A stretch of 64,000 bases of DNA from Ligustrum vulgare (lineage: Eukaryota > Streptophyta > Magnoliopsida > Lamiales > Oleaceae). Shown here in pieces: positions 45,201-56,589 of the stretch (positions are counted from its first letter, which is position 1; each line of letters begins with the position of its first letter). The stretch spans positions 11,199,096-11,263,095 of the forward strand of contig OY743170.1 in NCBI GenBank assembly GCA_963555705.1, in the 5' to 3' direction. A program made the translations under genes and the position numbers. The notes beneath the pieces were generated by a model, which searched no databases, was not told the DNA's origin, and was given only the letters and a program-made list of their open reading frames with translations.

Positions 45201-46082
45201 TGTTGACGTCACTTTTTGTTCTTAAGTTAGTCAACAAATAAAAGGGTTGTTATTTTTGAAAATCTGCTATATATGATTGACTTGAATATTGGGGTTGTTG
45301 TGGTCAACTATTCAAATAGTCCACAAGGTAATATAGTTCGAATATAACACGAAAATGGATATGATATATATATTTTAATCAGATTAATAATGAACTAGAG
45401 CAACAATTCAACAAATCCACGTCTAGTTCAGTACTGATCTGATGCTCAGGTCGGTTTACGATATTCAAATGAAAAAAACGTGGAGAGAGTTTTTTCAATA
45501 TCCTATGCCCTTAAATGAGCATTTAATCTTTCTATTTATAGTAGTTGAGAAGGTTAAACATAATTATTATAATATATCACTTCTGCAAGATGTGATTGAC
45601 AATGATGATTGACACTTCTGACAGACATAAATCAAATGATTATACTGACTTATTACAGATAATGATGATTACTGACACATAATACGGCTGATTTGACAAT
45701 GCTGTATACTTCTTTAATTCTCTTCGTCCATGGACAATGAGGTCGTCTCGGGTTATTTCACCTTGGTTCGTACAATTCACCTCGGATACTTAAAATTACC
45801 TCGTAGGCATAAATAACCTCGGTACCTCGGTTTAAATAATTCACGTCGGCTCGTTCAAGTCACCTCGGTCACGCCAATTCACCTCGTAAGATAGAATCAC
45901 CTATGAATACAACATCACCTCGGCCTTGACAATACACATCGGTCATTATGTATGACCTCGGCACTACTGTTATATTCGTTATTTGAAATACCATGGGCCG
46001 CTTCGTTAATTTGGGGGTAACCATTGGACCATTGACTATTTGACTGCTTATTTTATTTTCCACCTCAGACTGGTATATAACA
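45201..46082 (-). repeat. 5' LTR of the Tat element
   Basis: The 882-bp LTR is homologous along its whole length to 34694-35580, with scattered substitutions and small indels. Transcription should run leftward from a TATA box read on the minus strand as CTATAAATAGA (45531-45541). The ATTCACCTCGG repeats occupy about 45760-45960. The adjacent internal sequence, minus-strand AATTGGTACTAGAAGGAGGG at 45200-45181, is where the primer site should be; I cannot name the matching tRNA. Confidence 0.9.
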
Positions 46083-46087
46083 ATAGT

Positions 46088-46300
46088 CACGAATTTCAAC
46101 TTAATTGATCACAACTTAAAAAATTTAAAGTCACAATTACAAATTTAGTCACAATCCCAAACATTTTTTCGATCACATATTATTTACCAATCACAAGTTA
46201 CAAATTTATTGGTCATAATCTAATCAATTTATTGATCACAAACAAACACATTGGTCATAATTTAATCAATTTACTAGTCACAAACAATTTTCACCCACTC
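46088..46300 (+). repeat. GTCACAA repeat field, continued after the gypsy element
   Basis: The same motif (GTCACAATTACAAATTTAGT and variants) resumes immediately after the target duplication, proving that the gypsy element jumped into a pre-existing repeat field. Confidence 0.75.
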
Positions 46301-46800
46301 CCCACCACTCCACACACCTGCACAAGGCAGCCGTCACCACCACACTAGCACAAATATGCAACCTACCACGTACAAACCTAGAATCTGTCATAGCATACAC
46401 CACCGCATTTATATCTACGACCTAGCATATAGATCACAACCACCCCACCATCACGACTACCTCCTCCGATGAATTATAGTCACCACCACCACCTGTTCAA
46501 AACCATCACCATTGTAAACCAAACATCATCATCACTCCACAACCGGAACCACCACCTCCAACCCCACCTCCAATCCACCACCGCCTCTCCATCACAAAAA
46601 TGCAGAAAAGCGTACAACCATCGTCATCTTCAAGTACACAACAACTTGAATTTCCATCACTAGCCTCCACCTCCACCTTCACCTTCCTCAACTTCATTGA
46701 TCGATTAACATCATCAAATCAACCTCTACTCGACTGTGTAGCATATCCTGAGCACTCTCCTACTGTAGCAGCACCACCTACCGCAACGTGAAGTCACTTC
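46300..46800. repeat. CCACC-rich low-complexity block
   Basis: The block is dense in CCACCACC and CATCACCA, with open frames of histidine-, serine- and proline-type composition on several frames. These frames overlap on both strands and are a compositional artefact. Similar blocks occur at 53540-53800 and, inverted, at 48890-49370, each next to a GTCACAA field. Confidence 0.7.
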
Positions 46801-47260
46801 TCATGGCCACATGCTGCTGCTGCAGTGGCAAGCTTAGTGATCCGCTGCTGTTCATTGTATAGTCATCATCATCGTAGTTTATCGTCGGAGGAGATGAAAG
46901 TGGAGGATGTCTTCGGTGTGAGTGATAATGATGCCGATGGTTTTTTGGGTTCATGGGTTTGTGTTGGAATGTTGCCCACATTGCAATTTCATTGTGTTGG
47001 GTGGAGTAGGTATGTTATAGGTTTATTTTAATTTGTCATGAATTAATTAATATTAACAATGTAAATCATCAACTTGAGTTTTGAACTAATTAGTTTTAAA
47101 TATGATTTTAGAATTTACAAGTTGAAAAACAAACCCTCATGTAATTTCCTCTAAGGGCTCTTCACAAAAATACCTTACTTTTAAGGATCAAACTGAAATT
47201 TACTTACATTTTATAAACCTTGAAAATTACTTATAATAAAACTTTAAAATTGAAAAATAC
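46800..47260. other. Mixed-composition DNA, no gene recognised
   Basis: The segment at 46825-47031 has gene-like composition (plus-strand EEMKVEDVFGVSDNDADGF), but no family is recognised and no splice context supports it. AT-rich DNA follows. Confidence 0.35.
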
Positions 47261-47264
47261 TTAT

Positions 47265-47625
47265 GATACTTTTTAAATATGTTAATATCACAGTATGATA
47301 CTTATGATTATATTGATATCACATTATGATACTTTTTCAATTTTTTTAGTATCACAATGTGATACTTATGATACTTTTCAATTTTTTCCAGTATCACAAT
47401 ATGATACTTATGATACTTTATCAATTTTTTTTAGTATCACAATGTGATACTTTTCAATTTTTCCTGGTATTATTACTTGATACTTTACAAATTTTTATTA
47501 TACTTTGTTTCCGTCATAAAATCAAATAGTTTTAATACACTTTTTTTTTTGTATCATAGCTTGATACTTTTACAAATTTTTATGATATTTTGTCTTAGAT
47601 ATAAAATCAAACACCTTTAATACAT
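47265..47625. repeat. Array of GTATCACAATGTGATAC palindromes
   Basis: About six degenerate units of 40 to 50 bp, each with a palindrome of the form GTATCACAATGTGATAC followed by TTATGATACTTTTCAATTTT. Conservation of the inverted halves is better than that of the spacer. Confidence 0.8.
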
Positions 47626-47659
47626 ACAATTTTTCAAACATCTGAACACAAAACTTTTT

Positions 47660-48350
47660 TACATCTCGTGCTCCATCGAAACTTCCGTGGAAGACTTATT
47701 GGCGTTTCCAAGATGAAAACGTTGGCACTAACAAACCAAGATTCAGGTTATTTTTGTTGTCAAAAAAAAAAAAAGTTTAGAAAAACAATCTCAAAAGCTT
47801 TGGTTCCTGTCCATGGCGATTTTGTTGCAACTCTTGATTACACGGAAGATCACTATCCAATGTCGTCATTTTAGACTCGTTTGAATGGAGTACCCAGTGT
47901 TCGTTCCTCGTTTAGTCGATATTTTCTTCTGACGGTCAGAAAACCCACTGTCAAACCAAGATTCAGGTCATTTTTCACATCATCAAAACTTTTCCTTTGA
48001 ACCTTCAAGTTTAGATCTTGTGATCCATACAAATTCGTGATATTAGCTTCTGATCCTTGATCAAACTCCTGTGACTGAGAAAATTCTGGCAAGGTTTGCA
48101 AAACACCGCCTGTCAACACCGTCTCCACTGCAGACTTGCAAACTGCTAGTTCCCCATCCAAAGTAATCCAATACTAGTTCACTCGATTTACCATTCTTCC
48201 ACAAGTGATTCCGTAGAATTGCGACTCTTCTTCTTCTTTTATTAATATTTGGGCTCTGACACGTTGCAGTACACCGTCGGAGGTGCCAAGAGCAGTCGAG
48301 ATGGAGTTTCCAGTGAAGTGGACGAAACAGAGAATTATAAGTATTTTTCA
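47660..48350 (-). pseudogene. Unidentified gene-like fragment
   Basis: The minus-strand frame at 48161-47871 (96 residues; AVCKSAVETVLTGGVLQTLP, then EFSQSQEFDQGSEANITNLY) has normal amino-acid composition and continues upstream past one stop to about 48310. A phrase of about 22 bases beginning AAACCAAGATTCAGGT occurs both at 47737 and at 47961, a short internal repeat. I do not recognise the protein. It sits between the CCACC block and the GGTGG block, where a transposon's internal cargo would be. Confidence 0.3.
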
Positions 48351-48359
48351 GATTTTTGT

Positions 48360-48880
48360 TTTTGAGTAGTACAAATCAGTTTGCTTAGGTTAAGCAATTA
48401 TACTGTGCAATTAATCCTTCCTCGGGCTCTAATTATGGAGATAGCTGGGCCAAGCTTTTATATAGGCTAGGCTTCTAATAGAAAAAGGAAAAATTACACG
48501 GATCCTATTTTTAAAGTTCATTATGTACTAATAAGATGATGACTTTTATATTTGTAAAAACCAGGTTCTAATAATCAGTTAATATTTATTAATTAAATAT
48601 TTAAATTAAATCAATTTAGGAGACAAAGATAGTAGACCTAATTTTCTTTCAAACCCAATTCAATTTTCAACGTTATCTCACTATTGGATCTCTCTCTACA
48701 CCTCTCTTCATCGCACCGGACGATTCTTGAGTACCATTGTCGCATGATCATGATCGAGGGATAAGGTAGGGAGACGTAGTGGAGCACAGCATTATCGCGC
48801 TACCGTCGCACTATTTCGCTACCATCGCACATTTTTTCCTTTGAGGAGATAGCGTGCTGTCATCTCATGGAAACCTCTGG
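48360..48880. other. No gene recognised
   Basis: AT-rich DNA followed by a short mixed stretch (TCATCGCACCGGACGATTCT, GCTACCGTCGCAC, repeated as GCTACCATCGCAC). No coding features are visible. Confidence 0.4.
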
Positions 48881-48884
48881 GTGA

Positions 48885-49375
48885 GGACGGTGCAACATGG
48901 TGATTGTGACGGCGTTTATGGTTAGGTGTGGTGGTGGGTTGTTCTCTTTATTGTCACGGTTATATGTTTGCTTTTTTTTGTGTGGTGGTTGTTGGTTTCA
49001 AAGTGGTTGTGGTGGTGGAGTAATAGTGCTTTCGGTGGTGATGGTGTTGGAAAGGGGGTGTGGTGTTTATTGTTGGTAATGGTGGTTGTGGTGGTACGAG
49101 TGAGGTGTGGTGGTGGTGCGGGGTGCCTGGGGTCTGGTTGTCGCGATGAATTTTATTATCTTTTTTGGAGGTGGATATAATGTTGGTGGTGATTGGAGGC
49201 AGAGGCAGATGAATGTTGTGGTCTTTGTTGGAGGTGGAGATAACGGTAGTGCAGGGGATGGTGGTGGTGGTGATGCTTGGCGGTGGCAACGACATCCTTC
49301 TTGGGGAAGAAAGGTTTAGGTTGGGATGGGGTTAGGGGTGGGTGGGGGTGGGGTGGGGGTGGAGGTAGGGGTGAG
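48885..49375. repeat. GGTGG-rich low-complexity block
   Basis: GGTGGTGG, GGTTGTGGTGG and GGGGTGGG fill this block, the inverse of the CCACC blocks at 46300 and 53540. Frames on both strands (valine/glycine/tryptophan-rich on plus, threonine/proline-rich on minus) are artefacts of the repeat. Confidence 0.75.
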
Positions 49376-49379
49376 TGAA

Positions 49380-50885
49380 TGGCTTTAACTAGTTATGAAT
49401 AATTGTGACTAATAAAATATATAAGTTGTAACCAATGAATAATATGTGACCAACAAAATATACAAGTTGTAATACTTGTGACGAATACGGAATGTAATCA
49501 CTGTGATCAATTATAAGTGATTGTGACTAATTTATTGGGTAATTGTGACCACGTTATTGATTAATTGTGACTCTATACGACTTGCAACGCGCATAGAATG
49601 TGACCTTTTGAGTTGCGTCAATTGTGACTTTGTGTTACCATTTTAGTTATAAATGGGACCAATTATATGAGTGATTGTGATCAATTGTGACTTCGTGTGA
49701 TCATTGGACTTCAATTAATAAATATTTTACAAAATTTTATCGATTACAAATGTGATCAATTACTAGGTAATTTTGACCAGAATATTGACTAATTATAATA
49801 AAAAAAATGATTAAGCTGTGATCAATAAATAATATGTGACTAAAAATCTTTGGTTGCGATTATATTGTAATTTTAATCAAGAAAACGAGTAAGTTGTAAC
49901 CAATAAATAATATGCGACTAATTATTAAGCAATTGTGCCAAAAAATGTTGATTAACAGTGACCAATAATTAAATAATATATATCAAATTATGGATGATTG
50001 TAGGCAATTATATTAGAGATTGTGATCAACTACGACCTTGTGTGACTATTGGACGAGGTCTTGATGTGACCTACAGTTATGTCAAACATGACTATGTGTG
50101 ACTGAGTTGTGACTTTATGTGAGCGTACTGTGATCTCGTGTGATCGAAATATGACTTTATGTGATCGAACTGTGACTTTATGTGATCGAACTGTGACATC
50201 GTATGACTGAACTATGACCTTGTGCGATCAAACTATGACTTTATGTGACCAACTGAACCTTGTGTGACCGAACTGCAATTTTATGTGACCGAACTGTGAC
50301 TTTGTGTGATCAAACCTTGACCTTGTGCGACCAACTGTGACTTTACTGGTAGGATGGATGTGAGATGAATTTTGCAACTAAATTTATAATTGTGACTCAA
50401 TTGCGACTTTGTGTGATCAACCACGACTTAGATGATGGGGTTAGGTGGTATGGGGTGAATTTTGCAACTAAATTTGTAATTGTAACTTTGTGTGACCAAT
50501 TATGACTTTGTTGAAAGGTAGGGTGGGGTGGGTGTGGTGAGATTGCGGTGAAATTTGCGACCAAATTTTTAATTATAATCGAAATGGACTCTGTGGTGGG
50601 GTGGGGTTGGGGTGGGTTAGGGTAAAATTTGCGATTAAATTTATAATTATGACTTTATATGACCAACTGTGACTTTTCGGGTGTGGTGGGGGGTGGAAGT
50701 GGGTTAGAATTTACAATAAATTTATAATTGTGATCGAACTGTGTGACCAATCGTGACTTTACATGGTGGGTTGGGTGGAGTGGAGGGTTAAATTTGTAAT
50801 TAAATTTGAATATGTGACCGAATTGTTACTTTTTGTAACCAACTGTGACTTTATAGGTGGGATGTGTGTTGGGTGGAAGGTTGGT
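49380..50885 (-). repeat. TTGTGAC repeat field (inverted orientation)
   Basis: For about 1.5 kb, TTGTGAC, CTGTGAC or ATGTGACC recurs every 15 to 40 bases, e.g. the run at 50100-50345 with TGTGATCGAACTGTGACTTT variants at a ~21-22-bp step. Later parts add GGTGGGGTGGG spacers. The orientation is opposite to the fields at 34090, 46088 and 51650. There is no coding potential. Confidence 0.85.
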
Positions 50886-50889
50886 GGTT

Positions 50890-51640
50890 TGGGGTGCAGG
50901 GACGGAAATATTGAGTATTGGTGGTGCTTAGGTAAAATTATATTATCTTTAATTTAAAATATAATAGATAATTACTTTTATATTATATAATATTTATTTA
51001 TTATTATTAAAACCTAATTTTTAAAAAGAAATTTTAAGTTTATTAACTTTAAAAAGTGATAGTTTTATATTTGTATTTGTGTACGTTTCCTATAAAAAAA
51101 AGGGCGTGTATATGTTTACGTTCCAAAGAGGAAATAGAAAAGGTACAATTAAAATTAGAGGAAATCTTAGGCACTCCTGTTTCATAAGAACCAAATTCAA
51201 ATATAAGACCAAATTTATATAATTTCAAATTTGAGGTGGATATTATATAAATTTTAATTTAAAAAATAAATTAATACACTCCCCTCCAATTTTCCTTGGC
51301 CCCAAGATCCCCCCACGGCAAACCCACAAATCATGGCCCAATCAAAATTGCTCCCTCATATAATTCGACAAGTTTCACTGCTAACTTGAAGGATGGGAGT
51401 TTTACAATCAAAGCTTAAACTTTCATCTTTTCTTCTTAAACAATGGCTTCAAATTTTCTGTTAACCTGGTAGTTTTTTCATTTCTTAAAACACTGCATTT
51501 TGTTTTATTTTTCTAGTTTTGTGGTTTAATTTTTACTTTTTAAATGAATTTTAGGTGGAACGCAGAAGGTCTTTTTAAGCATTAAATTTGTGAATAGAGA
51601 CTAAAGGGGAGAGTCGGTGGAGGTGGTTACGTTGCGTATA
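50890..51640. other. Spacer between two inverted repeat fields
   Basis: This is AT-rich sequence without GTCACAA motifs, with a C-rich patch (51285-51330). Nothing here resembles a coding region. It separates a TTGTGAC field on the left from a GTCACAA field on the right, so it may be the centre or the two outer flanks of a composite structure. Confidence 0.45.
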
Positions 51641-51644
51641 TTTT

Positions 51645-53535
51645 CAGATCTTCTCAAGTCACATATTTAGATTCCCATGTCACATGTTCATTCTTAGGTC
51701 ACATGTTCGGTTCACGTTCACTTCTTCGTTTCTCAGTCACATCTTCGTTTTGAGATCACATGTGAGGTCTCAGGTCACATTCATTCATGTTCCTTCTCAG
51801 TTCACATGAAAAAAATTGGGATATCTCGATGATTGAAAAAATATTGAAATGAAAATGTTGTAATTGAATTCTCTGTTGCTTATCTTCTTCGTCCGTTATA
51901 AAAATCAAGTATTTAAAATTTTAAATAAATAGGATATTTTATATATAGTATAAAAATAATTACCTTTTGTGTTCAATTTTAAAGTTAATATAATATTAAA
52001 TAGGAAATCTTAAACAATACCAAATCACAACATGTTTGTCCCGTCCCGCCCATGTCCACCCACCCCACCGAGTCACATTTGGTCATACGAAGTCACAGTT
52101 AAATTACAATTACAAATTTAGCCTCAAAACTCACCCCACCCATCCACCCACCTCAAGTTACAGTTGGTTACAAAAAGTCACAATTTAATCACAATTACAA
52201 ATTTCGTCTCAAAATTTACCCACCCCACCCCGAGTCACGATTGGTCACACAAAGTCACAGTTCGTCATAATTATAAATTTAGTCGCAATATTCACCCCAT
52301 CCTCATCTCACCCCACCCCACTCACAAAGTTACAGTTCGGTCACAATTAAAAAATTAGTTGTAAATCAAATTTTGTGATCAATAATTTAATTATATGAGT
52401 TACATCCATTTATCGTCACAAGTCGCACAAAATCACAAACGATAAAAATTTTGGTCACAATTACAAATATAGTCACAATCAAATATTTTTAGTCTCATAT
52501 TATTTATTGGTCACACTTGTAATCTTAGTCACAATTAGTCAATATTTTGATCATACTACCAAATAATTGGTCAAATTTTTGTGACTGATAAAATATTATT
52601 ATAACAAACAAATTAATTCAAGCGATTACTTCCAATGGTCACCAAAAGTTATAGTTGGTCACAATCAGAAATATAATTGGTTACATTTGTGAATATAAGA
52701 GTCACACAAAGTCAAGGTTAACACAAATCAAACGGTCACATTTCTTACTCATCACAAGTAGCACAAAGTTACAATTAGACAATATTTTTTTTTACCACAA
52801 TTACCTAATAAATTGGTCACATTTGTGACTAGCTAGACAAGTCACACAAAATCACGATTAACAATTAGTCAATTTTTTTGTTTCAAATTACCCAATAAAC
52901 TTGTCACAATCTAATTGGTTACATTTGTCATCGATAATTTTTTAAACATATAATTGATATAATTACAAATATAGTTGAAATCAAACATTTTTTAGTCAGA
53001 TATTATTTATTGATCACAACTTACTCATTTTCTTGGTCATAATTTGTGAATATTTACGTCACAATTACTGGATAATTTGTCAAATTTTTGAAGGATCAAA
53101 TTTTTTTAACATATAAATTAATTCAATGAGTCATGTCCAATGATCACATAAAGTCACAGTTGGTCACAATCCCCCATATAATTGGTCACATTTGTGACAA
53201 GAAGGGTCACATAAAGTCACGATTGATGCAAATTAAACGTCACATTATGTACTCATTACAAGTCACACAAAGTAGCAATCAATATTTTGATCATAATTGC
53301 CTAATAAATCAATCACATTTGTGACCAGAAAGGTTACACTTATTCTTGATCACAAATCTCGATATAGGTTACAACTTACTTTTTTGTTACAAATGTAGAA
53401 TTTTATAAGTCATAACTTATTTCATGGTCACAAATTTCAAGTGAATTGATCACAACTTAACAAATTGTGAGTGACATTTACAAATTAAGTCCCAATCTCA
53501 TATATTTTTTTAGTAACGTATTATTTACTATTCAC
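51645..53535 (+). repeat. GTCACAA repeat field
   Basis: About 1.9 kb carries GTCACA, GTCACAA or GTCACAATT every 15 to 40 bases (for example 52050-52340 with ACCCCACC..GTCACA and CACAAAGTCACA..GGTCACAATTA). Parts read as the reverse complement of the 49380-50885 field. It is followed by a CCACC-rich block. Frames at 52164 and 53133 are shadows of the repeat. Confidence 0.85.
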
Positions 53536-53539
53536 AAAT

Positions 53540-54110
53540 TAGGAATTTATTTGTCATGATCCATCTAAATCCTATCCTTCATGCCCAACCCTACCTCACC
53601 ACTACCAACATTTTCGCCGCTTCCCACCGCCCACATCATGTCCACCACCACAAAAATCTCACCAACATACCCGCCGCCTCATCAACACCACCTGTAAGCC
53701 ATCGACCATTAACACCACCATTTCACACAACCCCTCCACAACCACCTACACCACCAGAACCGAAAACGCCACCACTACGACCATTGACCAGCATATAAAA
53801 ATCACCAACCAACACATAAAAACAACAAAATAAACAATAGAAGACTACAACTGCACAATGCAGCATGCAACCTCATGATGGCACCCTAGTGACAGCCTCG
53901 CGGAGTCACTCGATCGTACAAACACTGTGCTGCCTCACGGAGTGGCTGTAGCATGCAATTGTGGCATCGCCAGTAGCTAACATGGAGCGCGATGCTGCGC
54001 CGATGTGCACATTCGCGGCATTTTCTGCCTACTCATGCGAACGATGACACCATCACGACGCTTGCTCCTGCGTTCGACGACGATGCAGCTTTGCCTGGTT
54101 CACCCAAGAA
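53540..54110. repeat. CCACC-rich block and unclassified flank
   Basis: 53550-53800 is CCACCACC- and ACACCACC-rich like 46300-46800. After that comes a mixed-composition stretch up to 54110 (CTCACGGAGT repeated twice near 53890 and 53936). No protein family is recognised. Confidence 0.5.

Positions 54111-54113
<3 letters not shown>

Positions 54114-54176
<63 letters not shown>
54114..54176. repeat. (GA)n microsatellite
   Basis: About 31 uninterrupted GA units; a (GGGA)n stretch of about six units follows at 54219-54245. Confidence 0.95.
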
Positions 54177-54180
<4 letters not shown>

Positions 54181-54447
54181 GGGTAAGGTACAATAGAGAG
54201 AAAGAATGAGTTGGGGAGAGGGAGGGAGGGAGGGAGGGAGGGAGAGAAAGAGAATGTTAAATGATTTTGAAATTAAATTCTTATTTGTTAAGTTAAATAA
54301 AACCTATACACATGATTTCTAAAATAATATCTTTTCCACCTTATAATTGAAGTGTAAAGTTTAAATATAAGGTTATGCATAATTTTCCTAGAGGAAATTA
54401 CACCAAAAGTCGATTGTAATTTCATACATTTTTTCTCAGTTACTTTT

Positions 54448-56229
54448 TGTTGACCTATGGTTAACTTAACCTTATTGTTTTGATCATAACAAACAAGAAT
54501 ATATTGTGTTATTAACTAGTGTGCTTCAAGTGTTTCATGTAATGATAAATATTCAAAGCACTCTATGTTCAAATCGTCTCTCAAAGATATAAATCAAAAC
54601 TATGTGATCAAGCACATGAAACGCAAAGAAGATCATGAAAGAATTGAAGATATTCAAAGATCAAAATTGAAGTTGAAAAGCATGACATGAAGATAAAGAA
54701 CTCAAGCATACAAGATTAGAATTCAAGTTTAAGAGTTGATTTAACCTATGTAAAGGTATAACACTCTCAATCTTTAGCGATGAAATTCAACGAGCTCGAA
54801 AATGATTTTTATGCATCAAGAAACTTACATGAAAATTCGTCACTTGCATAAAAATGATTTTTCAAATCATAACATGAAATTGTTTTTGGAAAAATAAACT
54901 TTTTGATATAAAAATAAAAACTCAAATTTTTCCATTTTCGGTCGACCGAAAATGTATTTGATCGACCGAAACTCTGGTCGACCGAAACATCTGCTCAACC
55001 GAAAGTTCAACGGCTAAAATGTAACGGCTAAATTTTTTAAACTTTCGGTCGATCGAAAGTGTGAACCGGTTGACCGAAACTGGCTGTAGCTCAAATTCTT
55101 GATCTATAAATAGCCATCTCATTTACATTCAATTTGAACAACATAGAAAAGATTTTATACAAACTTTCTTGTGAAAACTCATTGTTCTTACTAGGTTTAT
55201 ATTCATCTATTTTTATTATAAAAAACTTTGATTGATCTAAACTTTGTTTTATCAAATTCATCAAAGTTTTTGGAAGAAAGTTTTGTGAAGATTCTTGGTT
55301 TTATATTGTTTAAACTTCTTCAACATCTTCACACTATATTGGAATTGAAGTGCAAGTCTCTCTTTGTTCTAAACTTGTTTTAATCTTTTAAAAGAGAGAA
55401 ATTCCAATTAAGGAACTTTGATTATTTGTGCTACATCTTTCATTATCATTTGATTCATCAAAGTTCCATTGCCTAAACACTTTGAGCTTAACTCATTGTT
55501 AATTATTCAAGTGTGGCATCTCTTGGTACTTAATTTGATTCAATATTTTAACAAGAGATCATTTGAAAAACTTTGTTTGATTGCATTGAACATTTCATTA
55601 TCATTTGCATCAAAGTTTTTCTCTAACACTCGAGCTTAATTCATTGCTATCTATTGAAGTGTTAGCCTAACTCTCTCGGTACTTAATTTGAGTATATCAT
55701 TTGTCAAGAGAGTTATTTCAATTGTAAATTCAATTCATTATATCTTGTGGTTTCGAGAGCCTTGTGAAAACTCGATTGTTGGTTTCGAGAGCCTTGTGAA
55801 AACTCGATTGTAAAGGATAGGTGCTCCTTGTTGTAAAGTCACCTAAGGATTCGATACTCCTTGTTGTAAGTTATCAATATAGTGGATTTGGTCTTGCTCG
55901 TGACGGAGAGCTCGGTAACGGGGGACGTAGATCACGTTGGTTGATTGAACCTCCATAAATCGCGTTTGCATTCTCTTATCCCTTTTACTTACTTACATTG
56001 CACTTACTCTATTCTATCAATTTATATTGTGCAACACTATATCTAAGTGCTATATTTGCTTTATCAATTAAGTTTACACATATATAGCACACTACATTGA
56101 TAGTTTAGTTACTTGTAACACTAAGTGCTCATACTTGTACCCATTGGTTTTTAAGTTTGAGATTATTTATCGAAAAAGTTTTATAAACCAATTCACCCCC
56201 CTCTTGGTTAGTTTACTCTTGGGTTAACA
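54448..56229 (+). mobile_element. Solo LTR of a copia-type retrotransposon, 1.78 kb
   Basis: It starts TGTTGACCTATGGTTAACTT and ends CTCTTGGGTTAACA, with the 5-bp duplication CTTTT at 54443-54447 and 56230-56234. The opening with TTTTGATCATAACAAACAAG resembles SIRE/Maximus-type copia LTRs as I remember them. The U3 part contains repeated TTTCGGTCGACCGAAA palindromes (54935-55080). A TATA box, CTATAAATAG, is at 55104-55113. Downstream R/U5 contains two diverged repeats around CATTTCATTATCATTTG. No internal region or second LTR remains, so recombination between LTRs has removed it. Confidence 0.85.
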
Positions 56230-56589
56230 CTTTTAACCACACATTCTTCAAAAATAATTATTTCAAAATATATTTTCTCAAATAGTCTAAATATAATGGG
56301 TCTCAAAGAAGCACATAGTATACCCATTGGAAATCTATTTAATATATAAAAGGAGAAGAGTGTGAAGAGAATTCCCGCCTAATGTTTCCCGCCCATTTTT
56401 TACGTATTAATTAAAAAAAAATTAAAAAAAAAATTACATGGTTATTCCCGCCGTGGTTTTCAATTTCAAATTTAACTTCATGAAATGAAATGAGCATTAA
56501 ATGCCATTTCAAATTTGGCTGAAATGCCATTTCAGACAGCATTAAATGCTAAATTCAGAAGCTGTGAAGACATTGAGTTTTACATTTTC

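Larger units (their letters stand above)
34694..46082 (-). mobile_element. Tat-lineage Ty3/gypsy LTR retrotransposon, 11.4 kb
   Basis: Two LTRs (34694-35580 and 45201-46082) bound the element, and the 5-bp duplication ATAGT lies outside them (34689-34693 and 46083-46087). Read on the minus strand, the order is LTR, gag, protease, reverse transcriptase, RNase H, a second (archaeal-type) RNase H, integrase, tandem repeats, an oppositely oriented gene, and LTR. The second RNase H, the absence of a chromodomain after integrase, and the antisense gene before the 3' LTR are marks of the Tat/Retand group as I know it. Frameshifts and stops in gag, reverse transcriptase and integrase make it non-autonomous. 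The LTRs differ at several percent of positions by eye, so the insertion is not recent. Confidence 0.92.

Noticed and set aside
48897..49319. Glycine/valine-rich and threonine/proline-rich open frames on both strands
   Set aside because: They overlap on opposite strands and arise from GGTGG/CCACC low complexity.
53992..54186. Open frame ending in a long RERERE run
   Set aside because: The tail is the translated (GA)n microsatellite, and the front has no homology I recognise.
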